64,000 nucleotides of DNA. Source: Shouchella clausii (GTDB lineage Bacteria; Bacillota; Bacilli; Bacillales; Bacillaceae_D). Both the position numbers and the translations under genes were made by a program. Positions 18,040 to 30,777 of this stretch are shown here, piece after piece. The stretch covers positions 806,001-870,000 of the forward strand of contig NZ_BCXJ01000001.1 in assembly GCF_001598215.1 (NCBI RefSeq). The letters run 5' to 3'. The first letter of the stretch is position 1, and every line of letters begins with the position of its first letter. A model generated the notes under the pieces. That model was not told where the DNA came from and did no database searches. It saw only the letters and a program-made list of their open reading frames with translations.

Positions 18040-19005
18040 TTAGCCATTAGCGGTATGGGCTTTTAAGGCTTGTTTGGCAATCATCCAAACGTGTTCTTTT
18101 AGATCGGTCGGGGCGATAATTTTCACCTTGTTTCCGAAGCCAACAATATAGGCAGCTGCCTCCTCTTTTGTATCGAAAGACAGTCTAACAGTTAGCCAGC
18201 CGTCTTCGCCTGACGCATAGAAGTCGAGCACACGCACATAACGGCCTGAGCTGTGCAACATATCTTTTTGTTCATAGGCAACGAGAAGGTTCACTTCATA
18301 GGAAGGCAGTGTGCGAATAAACGCATTTTTGGAGTCATGCCAGTAACGGGCCAAATTGAAGCTTTCTGGCCGTTCAAATCGCTTTGGCAAAAGCTGCGCT
18401 GAACGAATCCGCGACGCCCTAAATGTTTTCAGTTCTTGTTGTTCGGCTGCAATTAAGTACCAAGTACTGCCTTTGGCGACGAGCCCTAGAGGCTCTACTT
18501 CACGCTCTGTCGCAGCAGAACCGTATTTTTCATAAGAGATGGACAGGGCGCGCTGTTCCCACAGCCCTTGGTTAAGCAAGCTGAAGGCCTCGACGGTTTC
18601 TTTTTTGCCACGCCAAGTACTAGCGTCAATGTAGATGCGGTTTTGTGCGTCGGCAAAGTCAACAGAGGCGGCAGAAGATAGAGAAGCCAGCAGTTTTTCG
18701 CGCGCTTCCTGCCAGTTTTTTGTGTAGCCTAAGTCGCCAAGCAAGTCGATTGGCGGGGAAAGAAACAGTGTTCTAACTTCCTCTTTTGTTAGGCCAGTCA
18801 ACTGTGTTCTGTAACCATCTAGAAGCTTCCAGCCTCCCATTTTTCCACGCTCGGCATATACAGGAATGCCTGCACTGCTTAACGCATCCATATCGCGGTG
18901 GATCGTCCGCTCTGAAACGCCAAGTTCCTCAGCTAATGCCTTTGTCGACATGATTTTTCGGTTTTGCAATAACAATACGATTGACAAGAGTCTTTCAGCT
19001 CTCAT
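18040..19005 (-). CDS. HTH/WYL-domain transcriptional regulator (YafY/DeoR type)
   Basis: A 321-residue regulator with an N-terminal HTH_11 wing (AERLLSIVLLLQNRKIMSTK; VSERTIHRDMDAL), a middle region, and a WYL ligand-sensing domain (about 140-220; GLVAKGSTWYLIA) plus a C-terminal WCX-like extension. The ATG at 19005 is used, 10 nt from AAAGG; an in-frame GTG at 19014 sits too close. It is divergent from the SDR gene at 19093, and a TGACA-N5-TGTCA inverted repeat lies between them, so the SDR gene is its likely target. Confidence 0.88.
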   Translation of the reverse strand: MRAERLLSIVLLLQNRKIMSTKALAEELGVSERTIHRDMDALSSAGIPVYAERGKMGGWKLLDGYRTQLTGLTKEEVRTLFLSPPIDLLGDLGYTKNWQEAREKLLASLSSAASVDFADAQNRIYIDASTWRGKKETVEAFSLLNQGLWEQRALSISYEKYGSAATEREVEPLGLVAKGSTWYLIAAEQQELKTFRASRIRSAQLLPKRFERPESFNLARYWHDSKNAFIRTLPSYEVNLLVAYEQKDMLHSSGRYVRVLDFYASGEDGWLTVRLSFDTKEEAAAYIVGFGNKVKIIAPTDLKEHVWMIAKQALKAHTANG

Positions 19006-19036
19006 TTCAACCACGCCTTTTTCTATTTTTTATATA

Positions 19037-19051
19037 TGACATTAGGTGTCA
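19037..19051. promoter_or_regulatory. Inverted repeat in the WYL-SDR divergent region
   Basis: TGACATTAGGTGTCA, a 5-5-5 inverted repeat, lies in the 87-bp gap between the two divergent genes. Read on the minus strand it overlaps a TTGACA -35-like element. Candidate operator. Confidence 0.45.
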
Positions 19052-19092
19052 ACTTTAGGGGATAGAGTAAACATACGTGAGGAAGGAGGAAT

Positions 19093-20010
19093 ATGCAAAT
19101 GAATGCTTTAGCAAACAAAGTGGCACTCGTAGCTGGCGGTACGCGGGGAGCAGGGCGCGGGATTGCCGTTGAGCTTGGCGCAGCCGGTGCAATCGTTTAC
19201 GTGACTGGCCGGACAACACGAACAGAAACATCGGAATACAACCGGCCTGAGACGATTGAAGAAACAGCTGAACTAGTAACAAAAGCTGGTGGCATAGGGA
19301 TTGCTGTCCAAACCGATCACTTGGTACCAGAGCAAGTGGAAGCGTTAGCGAACAAAATCAAGTCAGACCACGGCAAATTAGATATTCTTGTGAATGATAT
19401 TTGGGGTGGGGAGTTACTGACGGAATGGCATGTTCCCATTTGGGAGCTGTCGCTTGAAAAAGGCTTTCGCCTGTTGCGGCTGGCCATTGATACTCATTTA
19501 ATCACAAACCATTATTTGCTGCCGTTGTTAATTGAGCAAAAGGGCGGGCTTGTGGTCGAAGTAACAGACGGAACGAAAGCCTACAACGATACTCATTACC
19601 GCCTTTCGATGTTTTATGACTTGGCCAAAAGTTCCATTATCCGCATAGCTGAGGGTCTTGCACACGAGCTTGCTCCGCACCATTGTACGGCTGTATCGCT
19701 CACTCCAGGATGGCTCCGTTCAGAAATGATGCTTGAGCTGTTTGGCGTGACGGAAGAAACGTGGCGCGACGGCATGAAAACAGATCCTCATTTCGCCATT
19801 TCAGAAACACCCCGTTTTATCGGCAGGGCGATCACGGCCCTCGCTGCTGATGGAGACAGGCACCGTTGGAATGGCCAATCGCTTTCAAGTGGGGAATTAG
19901 CAAAAGTCTATCACTTTACCGACGTCGATGGCTCACAGCCAGATTGTTTTCGCTATTTGCTCGAAGTCCAAGAAGCTGGAAAGCCAGCAGATGTGAGCGG
20001 TTATCGTTAA
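19093..20010 (+). CDS. Short-chain dehydrogenase/reductase
   Basis: NAD(P)-dependent oxidoreductase of the classical SDR fold, 305 residues. N-terminal nucleotide site GGTRGAGRG, an NNAG-equivalent that reads VNDIWGG (atypical), and YDLAKSS containing the catalytic Tyr-x-x-x-Lys as YDLAK. AAGGAGGA precedes the ATG. The atypical VNDIWGG in place of NNAG is typical of a subset of uncharacterised SDRs. The substrate is unknown. Probably controlled by the divergent WYL regulator. Confidence 0.87.
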   Translation: MQMNALANKVALVAGGTRGAGRGIAVELGAAGAIVYVTGRTTRTETSEYNRPETIEETAELVTKAGGIGIAVQTDHLVPEQVEALANKIKSDHGKLDILVNDIWGGELLTEWHVPIWELSLEKGFRLLRLAIDTHLITNHYLLPLLIEQKGGLVVEVTDGTKAYNDTHYRLSMFYDLAKSSIIRIAEGLAHELAPHHCTAVSLTPGWLRSEMMLELFGVTEETWRDGMKTDPHFAISETPRFIGRAITALAADGDRHRWNGQSLSSGELAKVYHFTDVDGSQPDCFRYLLEVQEAGKPADVSGYR

Positions 20011-20014
20011 CTAG

Positions 20015-20161
20015 AAGCCATCTGAACAAACGATATTAGAAAAGTTCAAAGGTTTGCTCCATAAAAGCATTGTGTTGCGACATGTTTATTTTGAGAGCAA
20101 GGAAGGGATGAAACGGTTAGAAGTGGAAGGCCGCCCGATTGGATTATTTATTGGAAACTAA
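20015..20161 (+). pseudogene. Possible 3' remnant of a degraded gene
   Basis: An open stretch of 48 codons without a good start (an in-frame stop lies just upstream at 20012), reading KPSEQTILEKFKGLLHK and ending KRLEVEGRPIGLFIGN. Composition is protein-like. No ribosome site fits the only ATG (20108). It may be the C-terminus of a deleted gene downstream of the SDR gene; I do not recognise the family. Confidence 0.35.
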
Positions 20162-20163
20162 AA

Positions 20164-20203
20164 ACCAGCACATGCACGGATTGCATGTGCTGGTGTCTCT
20201 TTT
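20164..20203. terminator. Bidirectional terminator between SDR region and glpK
   Basis: A 13-bp stem ACCAGCACATGCA / TGCATGTGCTGGT. T-rich sequence follows on the + side (TCTCTTTT), and the minus side reads GGTTTTTAG, so it also ends glpFK transcripts. Confidence 0.8.
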
Positions 20204-20207
20204 CAAA

Positions 20208-21722
<1,515 letters not shown>

Positions 21723-22427
21723 TTAGAAAATAAGGGTATAAAGAACAGCGCCAACAATACCGCCAACAATTGGCCCGAGAATGGGCACCCATGCGTAAGC
21801 CCAATCGGAGGGTCCTTTTTTGTGAATTGGCAATAAAGCGTGGGCAAGGCGTGGGCCAAGGTCACGCGCTGGGTTAATGGCATAGCCAGTCGTGCCTCCG
21901 AGGGAAAGGCCAATCGCAATGATAAGCAAGCCAACGACAATCGGATTCAATCCTTCACTGAATGTATTGGCGCCAATAGCCAATAACCCGAATACCAATA
22001 CAGCAGTGCCAATTAATTCGCTTAAGAAATTGGCTGGAAGGTGGCGGATCGCCGGGCCAGTTGCAAATACGCCTAGTTTGACTCCTGCATCTTCCGTTGC
22101 CTTCCAGTGTGGATAATAATGTAGAAAGACAATGACAGCACCAAGAAAAGCTCCGGCCAACTGTCCGATTATATAGCCGGGAACTTGCGCCCAAGGAAAC
22201 TGCCCGACGGCAGCAAATCCAAGCGTGACAGCAGGGTTCAAATGGGCGTCACTCACAGTGCCGGCCACATAAACGCCAAGCGCTACTGCAAAGCCCCAGC
22301 CTACCGAAATCGCAATCCAGCCTGCCCCTTCTCCTTTTGATTGTTTTAGCGTCACACCGGCGACAACGCCAGCGCCAAAAATGATAAGAACCATAGTGCC
22401 GATAAGCTCCGCCATGATTTCTGCCAT
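21723..22427 (-). CDS. glpF: Glycerol uptake facilitator GlpF
   Basis: Aquaglyceroporin, 234 residues, six TM segments. Both NPA boxes are present: AHLNPAVTLG and INPARDLGPR; Asp after NPAR is the glycerol-facilitator mark that separates GlpF from water-only aquaporins. I set the start at the ATG at 22427, just after GGAGGT; the longer in-frame reading upstream lies in the leader. Expression is probably controlled by antitermination at the leader hairpin (22488-22540). It is 18 bp upstream of glpK. Confidence 0.96.
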   Translation of the reverse strand: MAEIMAELIGTMVLIIFGAGVVAGVTLKQSKGEGAGWIAISVGWGFAVALGVYVAGTVSDAHLNPAVTLGFAAVGQFPWAQVPGYIIGQLAGAFLGAVIVFLHYYPHWKATEDAGVKLGVFATGPAIRHLPANFLSELIGTAVLVFGLLAIGANTFSEGLNPIVVGLLIIAIGLSLGGTTGYAINPARDLGPRLAHALLPIHKKGPSDWAYAWVPILGPIVGGIVGAVLYTLIF

Positions 22428-22487
22428 TTTTCGTACCTCCTTCATGATGTCAAGCCGAAAGCCTAATTGGAAGAAAGGAAAGTGCAT

Positions 22488-22540
22488 AAAAAAGAGCAGC
22501 CTTAATCACAGGGTCGCACAGGACGCTGTTATAAGGCTGC
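22488..22540 (-). terminator. Leader terminator of glpFK (GlpP-type antitermination target)
   Basis: On the minus strand, GCAGCCTTAT...ATTAAGGCTGC forms a stem followed by CTTTTTT, between the glpF promoter and the glpF start. B. subtilis glpFK and glpD carry such leader terminators, which are read through when GlpP with glycerol-3-P binds the mRNA. Confidence 0.75.
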
Positions 22541-22581
22541 CTCTCATTTGCTCATCAGCTCTCACTTTAACTTGTCCCCGC

Positions 22582-22610
22582 ATTATATCCTGTTTTAACA
22601 AATTTGTAAA
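22582..22610 (-). promoter_or_regulatory. Sigma-A promoter of glpFK
   Basis: On the minus strand, TTTACA (22610-22605), exactly 17 bp, then TATAAT (22587-22582). Transcription would start near 22575, some 35 nt before the leader hairpin. Confidence 0.8.
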
Positions 22611-22747
22611 CGGATACATCAAAATTTGGGAAAATCTACACAATGACTCTTTAAAATCGTATTCGCTCTTGTAATGGGTAGAACCATTTTTCGCTTTCGG
22701 AGCGCCTTTTTATTAACCTATGTATGAGCAATGAAGGAGGGAAAGTT

Positions 22748-22849
22748 GTGTGGGAAAGTACGGCAAGAGCGAATAAGAAGGTAGGAAGATGTCCTTGTCT
22801 GTACGTCCCATTGGACAAGCGGTTTCTGCCAGCCTGTGTAATGTTTTGA
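22748..22849 (+). CDS. Candidate small Cys-containing ORF (33 aa)
   Basis: A GTG start lies 6 nt after AAGGAGGG (22734-22741). The 33-codon frame reads through RCPCLYVPLDKRFLPACVMF at the end. I do not recognise it, and there is no visible terminator or promoter. The good ribosome site is the main support. The remainder of the 22.6-22.9 kb gap shows nothing else coding. Confidence 0.25.
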   Translation: MWESTARANKKVGRCPCLYVPLDKRFLPACVMF

Positions 22850-22932
22850 CAACGTCGCCAATCTTAATGGTCAGGTGTAATGCCTAACACATTAAAAAAA
22901 CGGCTAGGCGGATAATGAATGGGAATTTTACA

Positions 22933-22962
22933 TTGACAAATGGAAACGGAAGCGTTTACACT
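22933..22962 (+). promoter_or_regulatory. Promoter of the beta-glucan uptake operon with cre in spacer
   Basis: TTGACA (22933-22938), an 18-bp spacer, TACACT (22957-22962). The spacer contains TGGAAACGGAAGCGTTTACA (22941-22960), which matches the CcpA cre consensus at 13 of 14 core positions on both strands; this indicates catabolite repression. Confidence 0.75.
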
Positions 22963-22967
22963 ATTAC

Positions 22968-22981
22968 CGAAACCGGTTTCG
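22968..22981. promoter_or_regulatory. LacI-type operator, copy 1
   Basis: Perfect 14-bp palindrome CGAAACCGGTTTCG just downstream of the -10 element. A near-identical copy lies at 27181 before the GH81 gene. It is probably the site of the LacI-family repressor encoded at 26075. Confidence 0.75.
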
Positions 22982-23014
22982 TAAAATGTATATCCTATAC
23001 AAGGGGGAAACGAA

Positions 23015-24283
23015 ATGGCGAAGAAAGCATTTGGGCTGGCACTTGCGTCTACGCTGCTGTTAGCAGCTTGTGGAGGCGCAAGTACTGAAGATGCGTCGGG
23101 GGACGACCATGTTGAATTAACATTTTGGTTGTTTGGCACAACGAAATATGAAGAACTAGCAGAAGTGTATATGGAGGAAAATCCAGGTGTCACCATTCAT
23201 ATCCAAGAAGGAGACAATACCGATCACCACAATAATTTATTTACGGCCTTGTCTACTGGAAGCGGGGCACCGGATTTAGCGCTTGTGGAAATTAATGAAA
23301 TTGAACGGTACCGTGATGCTCAAGACCGGTTTATTAATTTATACGACTACGGCGCTGAGGAACTAAAAGACCATTATTTAGATTGGGTGTGGGCGACTGC
23401 TGAAAACCGAGACGGTGATTTCTTATTCGGCCTGCCAACAGATATTGGCCCAACGGCGATGTTTTATCGGACGGACGTCTTTGAAGAAGCGGGTTTGCCA
23501 ACCGATCCCGAAGAGGTGTCTGCCACAATTCAAACATGGGATGACTATACGGAAATGGCCAACACCATTTATGAAAAGACAGGAACCATTGTCACTGACA
23601 GCCCTGAATTAGTTTACAATGCGTTACGGGACCAAGCCAAGGACCATTATTTTAATGAAAATGAAGAGTTGATCGTTGAAAACAATGCGGCTATCCGCGA
23701 GGCTTATGACCGCACGGTTGAATTGATCGAAAATGGCGTCGTTGGTTCGTTGGAGCTTTGGACGCCTGAATGGGGCGGTGCCATGGATACTGGCGATTAT
23801 GCAACATTGCTTGGCCCGGCTTGGATGATTGCCGTCATCCAAGGAAACGCGCCAAATGCAGCAGGCAACTGGTCGATTGCTGATATGCCTGAAGGAGCAG
23901 GGAACTGGGGCGGTTCATTTGTGACGATTCCAGCAGAGACGGACCATCCGGAAGAAGCATACGATTTTGTAAAATGGCTATTGTCGCCTGAGAATCAATT
24001 ACAGTCGTTTGTCGATGCCGGTTTATTCCCGTCAGCGCCTGCTGTGTATGAAGAAGAAGCATTTATTAACCATACGGATGAGTACTTTAATGGTTTAAAC
24101 ACGGCCGCTGTATTTGGCAAGGCAGCGCAGCAAGTGGAAAGCGTCTATAAAGGCCGCAATTACATGCTTGTCCAAGAGGAGATTTTAACAGCGCTCGATA
24201 ATGTAAACAGCAACGGTGCTGATCCTGATGCAGAGTGGGATGCGGCAATGAAGCGGATCAATGATCGTTTGCAGCGCGGATAA
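23015..24283 (+). CDS. Sugar ABC transporter binding lipoprotein (beta-glucan oligosaccharides inferred)
   Basis: Family-1 extracellular solute-binding protein of 422 residues. Lipobox LLLAAC (Cys about 19); the acidic mature protein starts GGASTEDASGDD. Typical SBP_1 landmarks are ELTFWLFG, GSGAPDLALVEINEIERY and LYDYGAEELKD. It starts an operon with two permeases and a LacI repressor and is followed by a secreted GH81 glucanase, so laminari-oligosaccharides are the inferred ligand. No ATPase is present; such importers in Bacillus share MsmX. Confidence 0.9.
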   Translation: MAKKAFGLALASTLLLAACGGASTEDASGDDHVELTFWLFGTTKYEELAEVYMEENPGVTIHIQEGDNTDHHNNLFTALSTGSGAPDLALVEINEIERYRDAQDRFINLYDYGAEELKDHYLDWVWATAENRDGDFLFGLPTDIGPTAMFYRTDVFEEAGLPTDPEEVSATIQTWDDYTEMANTIYEKTGTIVTDSPELVYNALRDQAKDHYFNENEELIVENNAAIREAYDRTVELIENGVVGSLELWTPEWGGAMDTGDYATLLGPAWMIAVIQGNAPNAAGNWSIADMPEGAGNWGGSFVTIPAETDHPEEAYDFVKWLLSPENQLQSFVDAGLFPSAPAVYEEEAFINHTDEYFNGLNTAAVFGKAAQQVESVYKGRNYMLVQEEILTALDNVNSNGADPDAEWDAAMKRINDRLQRG

Positions 24284-24299
24284 AGAAGGAGAGACATAG

Positions 24300-25241
24300 A
24301 TGGAAACAGCAAAATCAAGCCCTCATCCTTTCGTGCGCAAACCAAAGCGAATATATAAAGATAAATGGCCTGGCCTTTTATTTATCTCGCCCTTTTTCCT
24401 GTTGTTTGCTGTTTTTGGCTTGATCCCCATGCTATTTAGTTTTTATCTAGCTTTTTTTAGCTGGAATGGGCTCGGGCCGATGACGTTTACAGGAATCGAA
24501 AACTTTCGCCTAGTCTTAGAAGATGCGTTGTTTTGGAAGTCGTTATCAAACACATTTATCATTGGCGTGATGGGAACATTGCCACAGCTGATTATTGGGA
24601 TTTTTTTGGCGTATGCGCTGAATTCCACCCTAATACGGTTTCGTAACGTGTTTAGGGTAGCGGTTTTTATTCCATATGTGACATCGATTGTAGCAGTAGC
24701 CGTTATTTTCGGTGTTTTGTTCAGCAACCAAACGCATGGCCTTGTGAACTCGATTTTAATTGGGCTAGGCTATGATGCCGTATCGTTTACGACAAGCGAA
24801 TGGGGCGCGAAAATCGCTATTTCACTAATGATTTTTTGGCGCTGGATTGGCTATAACACATTGATTTATTTGGCTGGGATGCAAAGCATTCCAAAAGAAT
24901 TATACGAAGCCGCCAAAATGGACGGCGCTTCCATTTGGTCTGAATTGCGTTATGTCGTCATTCCTATGCTTAAGCCTTTTATTATTTTTACAGTGTTTAC
25001 GGCAACGATTGGCGCCTTGCAAGTGTTTACCGAACCGCTTGTGTTCCTTGGAAGGAGCTTGCGTGAGGAAGGAATTACGATCGTCGCTTATTTGTACCGG
25101 GATGCATTTATGAATAATTTCTTTGGAACCGCTTCCGCTACAGCAGTGATGCTCTTTATTCTAATAATGATCATTACATGTGTGAATTTGCTCCTCACCA
25201 ACCAAATCGGAAGAAGCACATGGAAGGGAGGACCAAAGTGA
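24300..25241 (+). CDS. Sugar ABC transporter permease (MalF type)
   Basis: A 313-residue inner-membrane permease with six TM segments after a basic cytoplasmic N-terminus. The EAA motif for ATPase contact reads ELYEAAKMDGASIWSEL (about 200-217). It pairs with the permease at 25238, whose GTG overlaps this stop codon. Part of the beta-glucan uptake operon. Confidence 0.92.
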   Translation: METAKSSPHPFVRKPKRIYKDKWPGLLFISPFFLLFAVFGLIPMLFSFYLAFFSWNGLGPMTFTGIENFRLVLEDALFWKSLSNTFIIGVMGTLPQLIIGIFLAYALNSTLIRFRNVFRVAVFIPYVTSIVAVAVIFGVLFSNQTHGLVNSILIGLGYDAVSFTTSEWGAKIAISLMIFWRWIGYNTLIYLAGMQSIPKELYEAAKMDGASIWSELRYVVIPMLKPFIIFTVFTATIGALQVFTEPLVFLGRSLREEGITIVAYLYRDAFMNNFFGTASATAVMLFILIMIITCVNLLLTNQIGRSTWKGGPK

Positions 25242-26068
25242 AGAAAACGCAATCATTTGGAAAGATCATGTTGTATGTCACGTTAATCATCGCTTCGCTG
25301 CTGGCAGTTTTTCCGTTCTATTGGATGTTTGTCATGGCGACTAATCCAAGCCATTTAATTAACCAAACACCGCCAGTAGTCATTCCAGGAACGGAGCTAG
25401 TCCGTAATTTTCAAAATGTCATGGCCAATGTTGATTTTTTTGGCGCATTTAAAAATTCGTTTATTGTCTCGATTTCCGTTACGATTGGAACGCTTTTCCT
25501 ATGCTCTCTCGCTGGGTTTGCATTTGCTAAGCTCGATTTTCCATGGAAAACGTTTTGGTTTGCCGCGATCCTCGTGACGATGATGGTTCCACCGCAACTT
25601 GGGTTAATTCCCCAGTATTTTATTATTACAGAGCTAGGCTGGCTAAGCGATTTGCGAGCAGTTATCGTGCCTGGGCTTATAAACGCGTTCGGGATTTTTT
25701 GGATGAGGCAATACATTAAGGATTCGATTCCTGATGCATTAATAGAGGCAGGGAAGATCGATGGCCGCTCTACATTCAGGATGTATTGGAATGTCGTTGT
25801 GCCTGCGATCGCACCAGCCTTTGCGACACTAGGTATTATTGTTTTCATGAATGTATGGAATGATTTCCTATGGCCGCTCGTAGTCTTACAAGATTCGGCA
25901 AGCCATACCCTTCAGGTTGCTTTGCGTTCCCTTAATGATTCGTACGTGAATGATTATGGTATGATAATGTCAGGCACGCTTTGGGCAACAGCTCCGCTCA
26001 TTGCGATCTTTTTGCTATTCAACCGTTTCTTTATTAATAGCCTGACACAAGGCGCTGTGAAAGGATAG
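25238..26068 (+). CDS. Sugar ABC transporter permease (MalG type)
   Basis: A 276-residue permease with six TM segments. The EAA motif ALIEAGKIDGRSTFRMYWNV lies at about residues 168-187. The GTG at 25238 lies 6 nt after GGAGGACC and overlaps the upstream stop (GTGA), which indicates coupling; a longer frame from 25178 overlaps the previous gene and is unlikely. Confidence 0.9.
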   Translation: MKKTQSFGKIMLYVTLIIASLLAVFPFYWMFVMATNPSHLINQTPPVVIPGTELVRNFQNVMANVDFFGAFKNSFIVSISVTIGTLFLCSLAGFAFAKLDFPWKTFWFAAILVTMMVPPQLGLIPQYFIITELGWLSDLRAVIVPGLINAFGIFWMRQYIKDSIPDALIEAGKIDGRSTFRMYWNVVVPAIAPAFATLGIIVFMNVWNDFLWPLVVLQDSASHTLQVALRSLNDSYVNDYGMIMSGTLWATAPLIAIFLLFNRFFINSLTQGAVKG

Positions 26069-26074
26069 AGTCGT

Positions 26075-27106
26075 TTGAAAGAGAACAATGCAATCACCAT
26101 TAAAGACATTGCTAAAAAAGCCGGTGTTTCCCAAGCGACCATTTCGAAAATCCTAAATGATTACCCTGATGTGAGCCAGAAAACAAAAGAACGGGTTTTT
26201 CGAATTATGGAAGAAGCAGGATACCGGCCTTCCCACTCTGCCCGCACATTGGCGCAAAAAACGTCAAAGCTCATTGGCGTTATTTACGCAGGGCGGATAA
26301 ATGCAGATTTTGACCACCCATTTTTTACTGAAGTGCTAAACGCGTTTAAACGGACGATCGGCATGCACGGGTACGACTTGTTGTTTTTTTCTGATGAAAC
26401 TTTCCAAAAGGAAGAAAATTTCTATGCCAGATGCCTTTATTATAAAGTGGATGGCTGCATTATTATTGCTGGTGAAGATGTCCAGCAATCGATTGAGGAC
26501 TTAACAAAAAGTGAAATTCCCTGTATCGGTGTGGACATTCAATTAGATGGGCCCAAGTCAGGCTACGTGATGACCGATAACAAAAAAATTTCCCAATCCG
26601 TTGTCGACTATTTCTATTTGCAAGGCCACCGTGATATCGCTTACATTGGAGGGGCAAACGAATCGGCTGTTTCCAATATTCGGCTAAAAGGGTTTCGCGA
26701 AAGCATCCATGAATATGGGCTGACGCTCCGCTCAGAATGGGTAATTGAAGGGGATTTCTTTGAACAAAGCGGCTATGAGGCAGGTTTGTCCTTGTTTAAA
26801 GGAAACGCTGAGAAACCGACAGCTGTTTTTTCTTCCTCTGATTTGATGGCATTTGGCTTTATGAGGGCGATGCAAGAACTGGGAGTATCAATACCAGGCG
26901 ATGTCTCGCTTATTGGCTGTGACGACCAGCTGGCGGCAAGATACGTGCAGCCACCACTTACAACGGTGCGCCAAAACAAAGAGAAAATAGGGAGACTCGC
27001 TGCGTTAATGTTGCTTGATTTTATTGCCGGCAGGGCAAGTACAGCCCGGATTTTAGTCGAACCTGAGCTAATTAGTCGTGAAACGACCGCTTCTCTTTTG
27101 CTGTAA
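26075..27106 (+). CDS. LacI-family repressor of the beta-glucan locus
   Basis: A 343-residue LacI/GalR regulator: HTH TIKDIAKKAGVSQATISKIL followed by a hinge helix and a sugar-binding core (VSLIGCDDQLAARYVQPPLTTV). TTG start, 9 nt after AAGGA; no ATG fits. Last gene of the importer operon, next to GH81. The paired palindromes CGAAACCGRTTTCG at 22968 and 27181 flank its locus and have the shape of LacI-family operators, so it probably represses both transcription units until an oligosaccharide inducer arrives. Confidence 0.92.
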   Translation: MKENNAITIKDIAKKAGVSQATISKILNDYPDVSQKTKERVFRIMEEAGYRPSHSARTLAQKTSKLIGVIYAGRINADFDHPFFTEVLNAFKRTIGMHGYDLLFFSDETFQKEENFYARCLYYKVDGCIIIAGEDVQQSIEDLTKSEIPCIGVDIQLDGPKSGYVMTDNKKISQSVVDYFYLQGHRDIAYIGGANESAVSNIRLKGFRESIHEYGLTLRSEWVIEGDFFEQSGYEAGLSLFKGNAEKPTAVFSSSDLMAFGFMRAMQELGVSIPGDVSLIGCDDQLAARYVQPPLTTVRQNKEKIGRLAALMLLDFIAGRASTARILVEPELISRETTASLLL

Positions 27107-29881
<2,775 letters not shown>

Positions 29882-29898
29882 CGTATAAACGTAAAGCT

Positions 29899-29943
29899 AG
29901 CCTGTTAACCGATGCGATCAAACGGCGGTTAACAGGCTTTTTT
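29899..29943 (+). terminator. Terminator of the GH81 gene
   Basis: A 13-bp perfect stem AGCCTGTTAACCG / CGGTTAACAGGCT followed by TTTTTT. Confidence 0.92.
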
Positions 29944-29997
29944 GACAAAACGAATGAGTTGTTTGACGCATGTAATTATCTTATCTTTAAAAAGGTA

Positions 29998-30606
29998 TTA
30001 GTAACGATATGTTTGCGGGTGAGGGTGTTCTGTATAATAATGCTTGTATGAGGCGGTCCCTTTCGGAGGCTGCCCTTTCTCTTTGCACCATGTTGGCGGC
30101 CCTAGAATGACTGATTCCTGAATCGGCGCCACTACGTTTTCATAGGCGTTGCCATTGACACAATAAGCAAGCTCCATAATGCTGCCCGGCGTAAAGCGAA
30201 GGAAGTCAGAACCGTAGACGATATCGGGTGTCGGTTTATCAAAAATCGTTAGCAAATGGGTTCCATCCGTTAAAGCAACAATCCAATGAAACCAACCTTT
30301 TGGCAAGACGACCGCTTGCCCAGGAACAAGCTCGTATGTAAGCAAGTTTTGGGAGAATGGATTAAAAACAGATGCCTGTACTTTGCCGCCAATGACAAAT
30401 ACAAGCTCCGAGGCGTTCGTATGCCAATGTGGCGTTATGACAATGCCAGCGCTCATATGGACATTAAAAAATCCCGTGGGGATAGCGGGAAGCTGGGCAG
30501 CAAACAACTGGGTAATATAGTTTTGCGGATCTCGTTGGTAATTAAGTGTTCTTGTGGAGTCGCCTGCTAAATTCAATGAAGGTGACTGCAACACGGGCGT
30601 ATTCAT
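29998..30606 (-). CDS. Cupin-domain protein, possibly spore-associated
   Basis: A 202-residue single-domain cupin. Metal-binding motif 1 reads HWHTNASELVFVIGG (His-x-His ... Glu) and the second motif PKGWFHWIVAL supplies the last His. Germin/oxalate-decarboxylase-like in style but half the length of bicupin OxdD. The C-terminus is Tyr/His-rich (YKHYYTEHPHPQTYRY), as in many spore-surface proteins. The ATG at 30606 follows GGGAGGAG. No signal peptide. It lies next to a Cys/His/Asp-repeat protein that also looks spore-related. Catalytic role unknown. Confidence 0.75.
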   Translation of the reverse strand: MNTPVLQSPSLNLAGDSTRTLNYQRDPQNYITQLFAAQLPAIPTGFFNVHMSAGIVITPHWHTNASELVFVIGGKVQASVFNPFSQNLLTYELVPGQAVVLPKGWFHWIVALTDGTHLLTIFDKPTPDIVYGSDFLRFTPGSIMELAYCVNGNAYENVVAPIQESVILGPPTWCKEKGQPPKGTASYKHYYTEHPHPQTYRY

Positions 30607-30734
30607 GTACACTCCTCCCTTTTTTGTCATTGTATGCATAGAGAGAAAAGGTTAGCACACTTAGAGTTTGTTACCAGAGTGGTCCTTAAAAACGGTGACC
30701 AGCTAAGACAAACCGCTTCTTTCATTCAATCAAG

Positions 30735-30765
30735 AAAAGGCTTCTTGGCATTTGCCAAGAAGCCT
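30735..30765 (-). terminator. Terminator of the repeat-protein gene
   Basis: A 13-bp perfect stem AGGCTTCTTGGCA / TGCCAAGAAGCCT with a 2-nt loop, followed on the minus strand by TTTTCTTG. Confidence 0.85.
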
Positions 30766-30777
30766 AAAGGAGTTTGC

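Noticed and set aside
24443-25848. Long minus-strand ORFs opposite the sugar permeases
   Set aside because: Low-complexity shadows of real membrane-protein genes; no start sites or homology.
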